DNA from: Bacteroidales bacterium UBA3754
Lineage (GTDB): Bacteria > Bacteroidota > Bacteroidia > Bacteroidales > UBA1715
NCBI GenBank assembly: GCA_002371705.1
Contig: DFGI01000091.1
Span: 1-49,816, forward strand
DNA: 49,816 nt
Direction: 5' to 3'
The translations under genes and the position numbers were made by a program. Positions 32,643 to 41,076 of the stretch are shown in pieces. Every line of letters starts with the position of its first letter. Positions within the stretch are counted from its first letter, which is position 1. The notes beneath the pieces are model-generated. The model worked only from the letters and a program-made list of their open reading frames with translations. It was not told where the DNA came from and did not search any database.

Positions 32643-35120
32643 TTATTTCACAATAACCTCGAACACTTGTTTTCCGTCAACAAGCACGATGTAGATTCCC
32701 ATTTTTGCAATAGGAATGGTCACGGTGCCATTTGCTGCCTGTTTTGTAACGGGACGGCCTTGCAAGTCGAATACGGCTACGCTTGATTGTGCGCCATTAA
32801 CTACAATTGATTTATTTGCAGTATAAACTAAAGCAAGAGCATTTTCAACAGAAGCAACTGCGTCGGCATTTTCCAATTCAGCCACGTTACTCAGAGCCAA
32901 CGAGAATGGTCCGCTTTCAGCTTTGAGCGCTGGAACGTTGTTTTCGTCAAGATACAGTGTGTCGGTGAATTTTACTGCTACGAAATAACCTTTTGTTCCT
33001 GCTGGAAGCTTTTCAGTGTAGTGGGTTGTGAGAGGCCCAACTTTTGCAGCCTCAAGATTTCCATCTTTAGTGATTCGGTAAATTAAGTATGATTCAAGGA
33101 ATTTACCTTCGTATGGAGTCCAAGAAAGATCAACCGTAGTGCTTTCAGAACCATCCTCGTTTAATACAACTGTGGTGTCCATAGTAAGACCGATTGTTTT
33201 GTTTTCTCCGTAGCCCATAGGAGATGTTCTACCGCACTTGTCGGTTGCCGAGATTTTGTAACGGTATGAACCATTTGGTTCTGGTAAGTTTTCATCTTGG
33301 AACAATGGAAAGGCAGCTTTTGCGTAGCCAACAGAATCATATTCACCTTTACCTTCGCTTGTCTCACGGTAAACAGTGAAATAGTCGATAGTTTCAAGAA
33401 AACTTAACAATTCCTCTGTCTTGCCATTATCGTAATACGTATAATCGTACGTCCACATCACAACAACCGATTTGGAATCCTCGCTATATGTAACAGCATA
33501 GATTTCAGGTTTTGGGAATGGATAGATTCCAACTTCAACAGTTTGTTCATTACGGCATCCTGTTTCCTTATCCACAATCGCAAAGTTATATATTCCTGGT
33601 TCTATATTATGAGAAGAATTAAATGAAGTTACTTCTTTGTCGTTTATATACATAGTAACATCTTCTTCATTCCAATCACTGGCGTTATTTAGGAAATAGG
33701 AACCATCGTTTGATGTACACGAAGAAGCCTTTCCTCCTCTTACATCAAAAAGTGGACCGTCTTGATATTGAAGGCAAATAGTTTCTTGCTCTGTGCAACC
33801 TTTCTCGTTTGTGATAGTCACTGTATAAGTACCAGCGGCAAGATTTTCGAGTGTATTGCCAGTTGCGCCAGTATTCCACGTATATGTGTAGTTCGTATTA
33901 AAATCGTTAGGTGGAAAAGTAATGCTTCCGTCTTCGTTGCCACATGTTGGATTTTCTTTTTCGTAATCATATACCATAAATGGTTCTTCAAGATATACTT
34001 GTTCGTATGCGGAACAACCTTCTGCGTCAACAACAGTCACATAATAATATCCGTATCCTACATTGTAAATACCATTTGATGTTCTTCCTGTGTTCCAACG
34101 GTATGAATAAGGTTCAACACCTCCCGTTACGTTGGCAATAATATTTCCGTCCGTTTTTTCAGAGCAAGAAATTTCTTTCACATCAAAAGATATTTTCAAA
34201 TCACATTCTGATTCTTCTGCCGATTTGCGTGGCTTTACGTTTACGTAAACACTATTTTGTTGTGTAATGTAGGGCCAGTCATCACCTTCTTCAGCGTTTG
34301 GATTCATTGTATATCCAATAATCATAAAGTATCTTTCTCCGTAATCGAGTGCGGAAACTCTCAAATATTCGCCATCAAGTTTTGCTTGAAGCAATGGGGG
34401 ATATGTTTCTTCCTCTTGTTCGTGTTCTTCAAGTTCAAACCACATATCTGTATTGTACGGATTAATAAAATAGTCGGTTAGTTTTATTGGTTCAATCACA
34501 TCTCCCAAAAATCCGTCAATGTTGGGAATAGAAATCGCAATAATTTCGTTTGGTCGGGTGTAACGAAGTTCCAAACGGGGGAATGTAAGTTTTATGTCTG
34601 TTTCCGCTTCCGCTCCTTCTTCAGGAAATGCAGCCATAAAATATTTTGGATTAACCAAACCGCCTTTCACTTCATCTCCGATTTTCCCATTTGCACCATC
34701 GGTGGTTTGGAGTTCGGTGTTGATGACTCTTGTGTAGCCGGAGTAAACAAATTCTTTGTCCTTGTTCACTTCAATGTAGATTGGGTCTGTTAGGGCAGCC
34801 CAGTTGTTTGCATCTTCGCTGTCGTCGGCAATTATTATCATCAACTTACCAGTGAATGTGGATGTACCTTGTAAATAGAATGAAAATGCTCCTTCCTTCT
34901 CTATTTCATCCCATAAATTGTTCTCCAAATATTCTCTACTTCCAGCCAACCATTCATCGGCTATTCCATCGTTGTTCCTATCGAGCTCAGTTTTCTCGTA
35001 AGGAATTGTCACATACATGGTATCCCAGGATTCTCCTTCGATACTAAGTTGTGGTGCTTGTGCAAAGGCACTGGCCACACACGCGCACAATACTGAAACT
35101 AAGGTAAAAAATTTCTTCAT
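32643..35120 (-). CDS. T9SS-sorted surface protein with SprB repeats
   Basis: This 825-residue protein (an alternative start at 35126 adds two codons) begins MKKFFTLVSVLCACVASAFA, a clear signal peptide. The middle (about 300-510) has two to three SprB-type repeats, seen as YSYRWNTGRTSNGIYNVGYG, YYVTVVDAEGCSAYEQVYL and YTWNTGATGNTLENLAAGTY, each about 75 residues with a C near the start and a GC pair near the end. A fibronectin-III-like region follows (about 540-750). The C-terminus, VAVFDLQGRPVTKQ then MGIYIVLVDGKQVFEVIVK, is a Por secretion tail. The protein is predicted to be exported to the outer-membrane surface by T9SS. SprB repeats are known from gliding adhesins, but here they are few. 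Confidence 0.85.
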   Translation of the reverse strand: MKKFFTLVSVLCACVASAFAQAPQLSIEGESWDTMYVTIPYEKTELDRNNDGIADEWLAGSREYLENNLWDEIEKEGAFSFYLQGTSTFTGKLMIIIADDSEDANNWAALTDPIYIEVNKDKEFVYSGYTRVINTELQTTDGANGKIGDEVKGGLVNPKYFMAAFPEEGAEAETDIKLTFPRLELRYTRPNEIIAISIPNIDGFLGDVIEPIKLTDYFINPYNTDMWFELEEHEQEEETYPPLLQAKLDGEYLRVSALDYGERYFMIIGYTMNPNAEEGDDWPYITQQNSVYVNVKPRKSAEESECDLKISFDVKEISCSEKTDGNIIANVTGGVEPYSYRWNTGRTSNGIYNVGYGYYYVTVVDAEGCSAYEQVYLEEPFMVYDYEKENPTCGNEDGSITFPPNDFNTNYTYTWNTGATGNTLENLAAGTYTVTITNEKGCTEQETICLQYQDGPLFDVRGGKASSCTSNDGSYFLNNASDWNEEDVTMYINDKEVTSFNSSHNIEPGIYNFAIVDKETGCRNEQTVEVGIYPFPKPEIYAVTYSEDSKSVVVMWTYDYTYYDNGKTEELLSFLETIDYFTVYRETSEGKGEYDSVGYAKAAFPLFQDENLPEPNGSYRYKISATDKCGRTSPMGYGENKTIGLTMDTTVVLNEDGSESTTVDLSWTPYEGKFLESYLIYRITKDGNLEAAKVGPLTTHYTEKLPAGTKGYFVAVKFTDTLYLDENNVPALKAESGPFSLALSNVAELENADAVASVENALALVYTANKSIVVNGAQSSVAVFDLQGRPVTKQAANGTVTIPIAKMGIYIVLVDGKQVFEVIVK

Positions 35121-35151
35121 ACGCATTAAATTTTAATGATTAACAAATGCT

Positions 35152-35159
35152 CAAATATA
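35152..35159 (-). promoter_or_regulatory. putative -7 box TATATTTG for the SprB-repeat gene
   Basis: On the minus strand the octamer TATATTTG (plus-strand caaatata) lies about 31 bases before the start. No well-spaced -33 element was found. Confidence 0.45.
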
Positions 35160-35293
35160 GAAGAATTTTAAAATTTGCAGTGATTTTATTGAATAATTTT
35201 ACAAACAGTGTTGAAATAAATCACAAAATACCGATGGAAAATTGCTTTCGCTCGAAATCTCTCCAATTTGTTTCAATAATTTCAAAAAGTTCC

Positions 35294-35301
35294 TACATTT
35301 G
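35294..35301 (+). promoter_or_regulatory. putative -7 box TACATTTG for the alkaline phosphatase gene
   Basis: The octamer fits TAnnTTTG and is 23 bases before the ATG. A TTTG at 35277-35280 is only 13 bases upstream, short for a -33 element. The 198-base divergent region holds this and the minus-strand box, and nothing else recognised. Confidence 0.45.
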
Positions 35302-35324
35302 CGTAACCTTAAAAAAATTGTAAG

Positions 35325-38300
35325 ATGAAAAAAAGATGTCTATCTCTGATTGTTTGTGTGTTTTTGTCGGCAATAGGTTTTGCACAGCCTAAAAACATTA
35401 TTCTTGTGATGGCCGACGGCGTTGGCTACAACCATGCTCAAATAATGTACAACAACAAAAGTTTCCCTAATTTCGATGTTCAACTTGCCGTTTGCAACTA
35501 TCCAACATATTGGGAATCTCTCGGCAAGAAATATGTGGCCGATGGAAACTACGTCAACAAATATTATTACCACGTTAATTCTTATCGTGGCGACTACCAC
35601 GTGCGAAGAGTTTGGGAAGAATTTGAATATGCCGATTCGCTTCCTATGAATCCCATCACCGCAGGTTCCGCACTCGCAACAGGAGTGAAGCCAGCTCTTG
35701 ATGCGGTGAGCTACGATATGGACGGACAAAATTTGGAAACTATCATTGAACGTGCAATTGCAAAAGGAAAAGCAACCGGTCTTGCAACCGACGCCGCACT
35801 TACCTCAAACAATGCCGTGTTGCCGTTCATTTCTCATGCAGAAGCTGCAAATACCGAAGACGCGTACAAAAAACTTATTGTCCAACTATTAACTTCGAAC
35901 ATTGATTTGGTTATTAATTCAACAAATGCAGATCCAACAGGTTCAAATGAACATTGGACGCTAACAAATTCGTTGGATGCATTCCCTACTTCGTTTGAAA
36001 AGAGTGTGTATTTCGGGAAAGAGAACCTTTCTACAACAGAATATGCTACAGCAAGTACCAAAGGTTTGGACGCATTGGCAAGCAATAAAAATGGATTTGT
36101 ATTTGTAAGCGAATTTACAAAAGCAGCCCGCGCAGCCGAAAAACAAGACGTTTCTGCTACGATTTCAGCAATGGACGACTTTGCACGATACATTATCTCG
36201 TTGAACAACTGGGTAGAACAAAACAGCAGTTGGGACGAAACACTTATGATAGTTGTTGGCTCATACGAACAAGGTTATCTTACAAGCAAGTCATTCGATA
36301 AGGAAACCCCAGTATCTAATTTTTTGTCAGTATCTTCCGATGATATTAAGTACAATAGCGAATACTCCACAAATCTATTAACTCCGCTCTTCGCGAAAGG
36401 AGAAGGAAGTAAGTTGTTGCAGAACTATGCTGACGAAACTGACTATGTCTTAGGTAGTTACATTAGTAACACGGAAATTGCGCAGACTATTTTCCGTCTT
36501 ATGCCAAATGAAATCAAAAAACCGAAAAACATCATTTTTATGGTGAGCGACGGTTGTGGTATTTCGCCTATAAAAGCAGCGGAATATTACACAGGTAACA
36601 AAGCTTCTTTTGAAAGTTTCCCTGTACAACTTTGGAACTGCACCCACGCTTCTGCAACATCAAGTTTCACAAACCGTCTTTCGGAATGGAACAATACGTA
36701 TGAATCGCGGTTGGCATGGACTGACACCAAATATTTCTGGAAACGGAAAAATGCGACGTGTTCGGGAGCATCAGGAACAGCTATGGCTACAGGTCAAAAA
36801 ACATATTATTATTGCTTGGGCGTTGACCTTAACAAAAATGCCCTTAAATCAATCGGACGCTATGCAAAAGAAATCGGCAAGGCATCGGGGGTGGCGACCA
36901 ATAGCCCATATTACGATGCGACACCGGGCTCTTTTTTCACCAACAATGCGTCGCGGACAAACTATGGCGAGCTTTCTCGCCAGGCTGTCATAGAGTCCAA
37001 TGCCGATGTGATAATTGGCTGTGCTCATCCTGAATACGATGTGAATGCTCAATTGCTTAGCAAACCTGACTATACCAACGTTGGGGGAAAAGAAATTATT
37101 GATGGTCTTCGTGCTGGGGCAACGGAATATGCCGTGGCTTCAAATTCTGGTTGGACAACTGTCCGTGACATTGACGGCGACGGCGAGCCTGACCCTTGGA
37201 CTTTTGTGGAAGACAGCGCTTCGCTTGTAAAATATATGACAGGCGAAACTCCTAAACGGTTGTTTGGAATTATGCCCGTCGATGGTTCTATGCAATTTTA
37301 TAGAACAGGAACGAATGTCAACGAAGTTCATTACGACGATTGGAACAAAGGAATGCCGCAACTGTGGCAAATAGGGAAAACCGCTCTCAATTGTTTGTCG
37401 AAAAACGAAAATGGTTTCTTCGTTATGATTGAAAACGACATGGTTGACAATGGCGGACATAAAAACCAGCCGGGACGGCAAATTGAGGAAGAAATTGAAT
37501 TTATAAGAACGGTGGATTCCGTTGTTGCGTGGGTTGAGAAAAATAGTAGCTGGGATGAAACTCTCCTTATCATCACCGCCGACCATGAAACAGGTTTTGT
37601 CGCTGACCCAACGCTCAAGGAGGACTCAATTATGTTGAACCATTGGCAGATTATAGATAAAGGGAAAGGCAACATCCCAGGTATGGCGTATTATTCGCTT
37701 GACCACACAAACCAACTTGTGCCTCTTTATGCGAAAGGTGCTGGTAGCGAATTGCTCAACCAATATGCCGACGAATGGGATTTTGTCCATGGAAAATACC
37801 TTAATAATTCCGAAATCGGACAGACTATGTTTGAATTATGGAATGGAACGCCTCGTCAGTTCGTGAACGAATGCCCGAAGGTTATCTTTACCGATACGGT
37901 TTTTATCGAGCATGAAAAAGAGTTTTCAATTACGCTTCTCAAAAAAGATTTAGTGGCTGATGCCGAAGAAAAGGATTTCCCTGTTACGTTTGTCTCAAAA
38001 CCGTTGTGGATTCGGGTTGCCGACAATGGCGATTCATTTGTGGTAAGCGGAACAGCACCAAAAGCAACGGGAACAACGTTAATTACGTTTGCGGCAAACG
38101 ATGGAGCAACAACTGGCGCGGGTCTCTCTCTCCAGTTCTCGATAAAAGTGTGCGTGTATAAAAACCAACAACCTGAAGCTGTTGAAACTATTTCGGAATC
38201 AACGAGCAACGTATATCCGACGTTTGCGCTTACTGGCGTGACAGTTCGTTCGGAAACGGGAAATGGTACTATTTTGGTGCGAAATTTGCAGGGAAAGATT

Positions 38301-38426
38301 GTGAAGTCAATTGCTATTCAAGGTGAGAAAACCGAGGTGGAAACAGCAGATTTGACTTCGGGAGAATATCTTATCCAAATTATTGAAAACGAAAATGTTA
38401 TCACTAAAAAGATTATCGTTCGTTAG
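35325..38426 (+). CDS. tandem two-domain alkaline phosphatase with T9SS tail
   Basis: This 1,033-residue exported protein has a signal peptide ending near GFAQ (about 20). Two PhoA-like domains are in tandem. The first (about 22-395) starts KNIILVMADGVGYNHA. The second (about 402-860) starts KNIIFMVSDGCGISP and keeps the active set: nucleophile S480 in CSGASGTAMATG, E703/D708/H712 in MIENDMVDNGGH, and D753/H754 in ADHETG. It also keeps a third-metal histidine near 794 in LDHTNQLVP. The first domain lacks these: N109-P110 takes the place of the Asp-Ser pair, and no DH motif is seen. After an Ig-like insert the C-terminus is a T9SS tail (GEYLIQIIENENVITKKIIV). It probably releases phosphate at the cell surface. 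Confidence 0.88.
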   Translation: MKKRCLSLIVCVFLSAIGFAQPKNIILVMADGVGYNHAQIMYNNKSFPNFDVQLAVCNYPTYWESLGKKYVADGNYVNKYYYHVNSYRGDYHVRRVWEEFEYADSLPMNPITAGSALATGVKPALDAVSYDMDGQNLETIIERAIAKGKATGLATDAALTSNNAVLPFISHAEAANTEDAYKKLIVQLLTSNIDLVINSTNADPTGSNEHWTLTNSLDAFPTSFEKSVYFGKENLSTTEYATASTKGLDALASNKNGFVFVSEFTKAARAAEKQDVSATISAMDDFARYIISLNNWVEQNSSWDETLMIVVGSYEQGYLTSKSFDKETPVSNFLSVSSDDIKYNSEYSTNLLTPLFAKGEGSKLLQNYADETDYVLGSYISNTEIAQTIFRLMPNEIKKPKNIIFMVSDGCGISPIKAAEYYTGNKASFESFPVQLWNCTHASATSSFTNRLSEWNNTYESRLAWTDTKYFWKRKNATCSGASGTAMATGQKTYYYCLGVDLNKNALKSIGRYAKEIGKASGVATNSPYYDATPGSFFTNNASRTNYGELSRQAVIESNADVIIGCAHPEYDVNAQLLSKPDYTNVGGKEIIDGLRAGATEYAVASNSGWTTVRDIDGDGEPDPWTFVEDSASLVKYMTGETPKRLFGIMPVDGSMQFYRTGTNVNEVHYDDWNKGMPQLWQIGKTALNCLSKNENGFFVMIENDMVDNGGHKNQPGRQIEEEIEFIRTVDSVVAWVEKNSSWDETLLIITADHETGFVADPTLKEDSIMLNHWQIIDKGKGNIPGMAYYSLDHTNQLVPLYAKGAGSELLNQYADEWDFVHGKYLNNSEIGQTMFELWNGTPRQFVNECPKVIFTDTVFIEHEKEFSITLLKKDLVADAEEKDFPVTFVSKPLWIRVADNGDSFVVSGTAPKATGTTLITFAANDGATTGAGLSLQFSIKVCVYKNQQPEAVETISESTSNVYPTFALTGVTVRSETGNGTILVRNLQGKIVKSIAIQGEKTEVETADLTSGEYLIQIIENENVITKKIIVR

Positions 38427-40899
38427 TGTATTTGCAGTTCTGCTGTTTGCGGCTCTTACGGGTGTTGCGCAAACAACTTTTTCGGGGAAGGTAATCGACA
38501 TTGAGTCAAAGGAACCGCTGTCATTCGCCAGCGTGTGGGTAAAAAGCACCAACAATGCTGTGATTACTCAAATCGACGGATCTTTCTCCATCGGACCGGT
38601 GAGGTCGTCCGATACTGTTTTGATTTCCGCCCTTGGCTACAAGGATTTGGAAGTGTATGGTAATCGGATTTCCGCAGGCGAGATGGAAATAGAAATGATT
38701 CCCGCCGCCATTCAAATTGATGCGATTACTGTCCGTCCGGGCAAGAATCCTGCTATTCCTATTGTGAAGAAGGCTATCCACAACCGACGGGACAACCGCC
38801 CCGAAAATGTGAAAAATATTGAGTTGATTTCCTACAATAAACTGAATTTCAGTTTAAGTGGCATTGACAGCACAATTTTTGACCTCGGCTTTTTCAGAAA
38901 ACATGCCGATGTGTTGGTTAAAACCAACGACTACGACAACACCTACAACGTGCCGATGTATTTTTCGGAATATATGAACTACGAAAAGCGGCAGGAAAAT
39001 AAACTTCCTGAAATACAAGAAATTGTAAAAACGCAACACGGTGTAAGTTTTGCCGAAAACGAAGTCGTTACAAAGTATATGGCCTCGCTCAACGAAAAAA
39101 TGTCGTTCTACAATAATATCCGTTTTCTTTCAAAGGATTTCATCAGCCCGATTTCCACGCAGGCAATGTTGTATTACCGCTATTATCTTGACGATTCCAT
39201 CGTTGACAATTCCAGAACGTATTACCGCATTCGGTTCCGCCCTAAAAACTCCCAGGATTTGGCGTTCTATGGCTATATGATTATAGAAAAGGACTCGGGA
39301 GCGTTGGCTGAAATTGACGCAACGTTGCAACCGACTTCAATTCTGAATTTTGTGCGGAAACTCCGTTTGTTCGAAAAATATCAATTAACCGCTGATGGTC
39401 AATGGTTTAACCGTCAGCAGAAAATGACGGCGGAATTTGTTCCTGAATTGTCGAAGGACACGGCGTATAAGGCTATAAACACACCGCTAACAGCCATAAA
39501 GTCAACGACTTTCATAATTGACAGCGCACAAATCAACGATTATTTGCAAAACCGCGTTGTTCCCGGGCGGTTCAATCTCCGTAGAAGCGATTACGGCCAA
39601 CGTGACACTTCGTTTCTTTCGCAGTATCGTCCCGACACGCTCACCAGCCTTGATTTGATTACGCAGCAGGCAATTGAGAAAACCAACCAGATTCCTGCTG
39701 TTAAGGCGGGCAACAAGGTTATGAATATGTTGTTGTATGGTTATCTTACCCTTTGGAAAATCGACTTCGGTCCGTATTTGTATTTCATACAAAGCAATAA
39801 AATCGAAGGAACACGACTCAATCTTTGTGCGAGAACTTCGAAACAATTCCACGACAAAATGATGTTGGGTGGCTATGTTGGCTATGGCTGCCGAAATCAG
39901 AAATTCAAATTTGGCGCACAATATTCTTTGCGTGTGCCTACCACAAATTTTGGTGCTATCCATATCCGCTACGACCAGAATATTTACCGTATCGGCGATT
40001 TCCGCCAGCCACTCGACTTGATTCGTGAAAATGTGCTTGTGCAGTCCGACGACAACTTGTTTTCGGCATTGCTCACGCAAAGCGAGAATGATGCGGTGTA
40101 TCTGGTGAAGCGTGGCGTGGCGGCGTATGAACAACAAATCAATAAAAATATCACCATAAAGCCCGGATTTATTCGTGCATCGCACTACAATCCGCCATAT
40201 TATCAGTTCGATACGATAACGCAACTGCCGAAATTCCGCACCTATGATTTCACTTTCGATGTGCGCATTTCGTTCAAGGAAGAAGTGTCAATTGACCATT
40301 TCCGCCATACATACATCACCACGCGCTATCCGATTATCCACTGCAATTTTATGCGTGGAAAATATACTATGCCAAATATGCACGATTGGTACAATCAGTT
40401 TCGGTTGGTCGTGAACCACAATGTGTTGCTCGGAGTAGGAAAAATCGACTACGTTGTTGAGGCGGGCTACATTTCGTCGCCAGTGCCGTTTCCGTTGCTC
40501 GAAATTCATAGAGGAAACGAAACGGGCGGTAGCGGACAGTATTATTTTAACCACATGAATTATATGGAATTTGCCAGCGACGCATTTGTGAATTTATATG
40601 TGGAATATGGCTTGAACGGATTCTTTTTCAATAAAATTTGGGGTTTGCGCAAGTTAAAACTCCGTGAATTGCTTACCTTCAAAGCGTGTTACGGACGGAT
40701 GTTGAACGACAATGGTTCGGTGCTTTCTTTGCCCGCAAACACTTACGAGCTCAAATATCCGTATATGGAAGCCGGCATTGGCGTAACTAATTTACTGAAA
40801 TTCATTCGATTAGAATATATCTGGCGACTGAACTATCTCGACCATCCTGACCTCAATAGCACCAAAGGATTGTTCATTCGGTTTAATTTTGAATTTTAG
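38395..40899 (+). CDS. DUF5686 outer-membrane protein with carboxypeptidase-regulatory-like domain
   Basis: This 834-residue protein starts at the ATG at 38395, whose product opens with a signal peptide (MLSLKRLSFVSVFAVLLFAA). This start overlaps the end of the phosphatase gene by 32 bases. A TTG four codons earlier is less likely. Residues 30-110 form a CarboxypepD_reg-like domain (FSGKVIDIESKEPLSFASVW, DGSFSIGP). The rest matches DUF5686, with many short amphipathic beta strands from about residue 440 ending in an aromatic residue (FIRFNFEF), typical of a beta-barrel. These proteins lie in the outer membrane; the function is unknown. Co-expression with the phosphatase is likely. Confidence 0.82.
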   Translation: MLSLKRLSFVSVFAVLLFAALTGVAQTTFSGKVIDIESKEPLSFASVWVKSTNNAVITQIDGSFSIGPVRSSDTVLISALGYKDLEVYGNRISAGEMEIEMIPAAIQIDAITVRPGKNPAIPIVKKAIHNRRDNRPENVKNIELISYNKLNFSLSGIDSTIFDLGFFRKHADVLVKTNDYDNTYNVPMYFSEYMNYEKRQENKLPEIQEIVKTQHGVSFAENEVVTKYMASLNEKMSFYNNIRFLSKDFISPISTQAMLYYRYYLDDSIVDNSRTYYRIRFRPKNSQDLAFYGYMIIEKDSGALAEIDATLQPTSILNFVRKLRLFEKYQLTADGQWFNRQQKMTAEFVPELSKDTAYKAINTPLTAIKSTTFIIDSAQINDYLQNRVVPGRFNLRRSDYGQRDTSFLSQYRPDTLTSLDLITQQAIEKTNQIPAVKAGNKVMNMLLYGYLTLWKIDFGPYLYFIQSNKIEGTRLNLCARTSKQFHDKMMLGGYVGYGCRNQKFKFGAQYSLRVPTTNFGAIHIRYDQNIYRIGDFRQPLDLIRENVLVQSDDNLFSALLTQSENDAVYLVKRGVAAYEQQINKNITIKPGFIRASHYNPPYYQFDTITQLPKFRTYDFTFDVRISFKEEVSIDHFRHTYITTRYPIIHCNFMRGKYTMPNMHDWYNQFRLVVNHNVLLGVGKIDYVVEAGYISSPVPFPLLEIHRGNETGGSGQYYFNHMNYMEFASDAFVNLYVEYGLNGFFFNKIWGLRKLKLRELLTFKACYGRMLNDNGSVLSLPANTYELKYPYMEAGIGVTNLLKFIRLEYIWRLNYLDHPDLNSTKGLFIRFNFEF

Positions 40900-40906
40900 T
40901 TTATGT

Positions 40907-40935
40907 GTTACTTTCTGTCTTCGGCAACAAGTAAC
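40907..40935 (+). repeat. perfect hairpin GTTACTT/AAGTAAC after the DUF5686 gene
   Basis: GTTACTT (40907-40913) pairs perfectly with AAGTAAC (40929-40935) around a 15-base loop. A competing stem, TCTTCGGC at 40918-40925 with GCCGAAAGA at 40953-40961, could form instead. The sequence resembles a dispersed intergenic hairpin I have seen in Bacteroidales genomes, but I cannot verify that. The 177-base gap also holds the next promoter. Confidence 0.4.
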
Positions 40936-41040
40936 CAAAGAATGTCGTCGCCGCCGAAAGAAATGGAACAGATTTGAAAAATATCTAAAATAATCGTCAA
41001 CATTATATTCTCTGTAACTTTTTCCATCCAAGGTTTGTCT

Positions 41041-41048
41041 TATCTTTG
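41041..41048 (+). promoter_or_regulatory. putative -7 box TATCTTTG for the giant Ig-like gene
   Basis: The octamer fits TAnnTTTG and lies 28 bases before the ATG at 41077. The -33 region is T-rich without a clear TTTG. Confidence 0.5.
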
Positions 41049-41076
41049 CAAAAATTTAAATTAATTTCTAAAGAAA

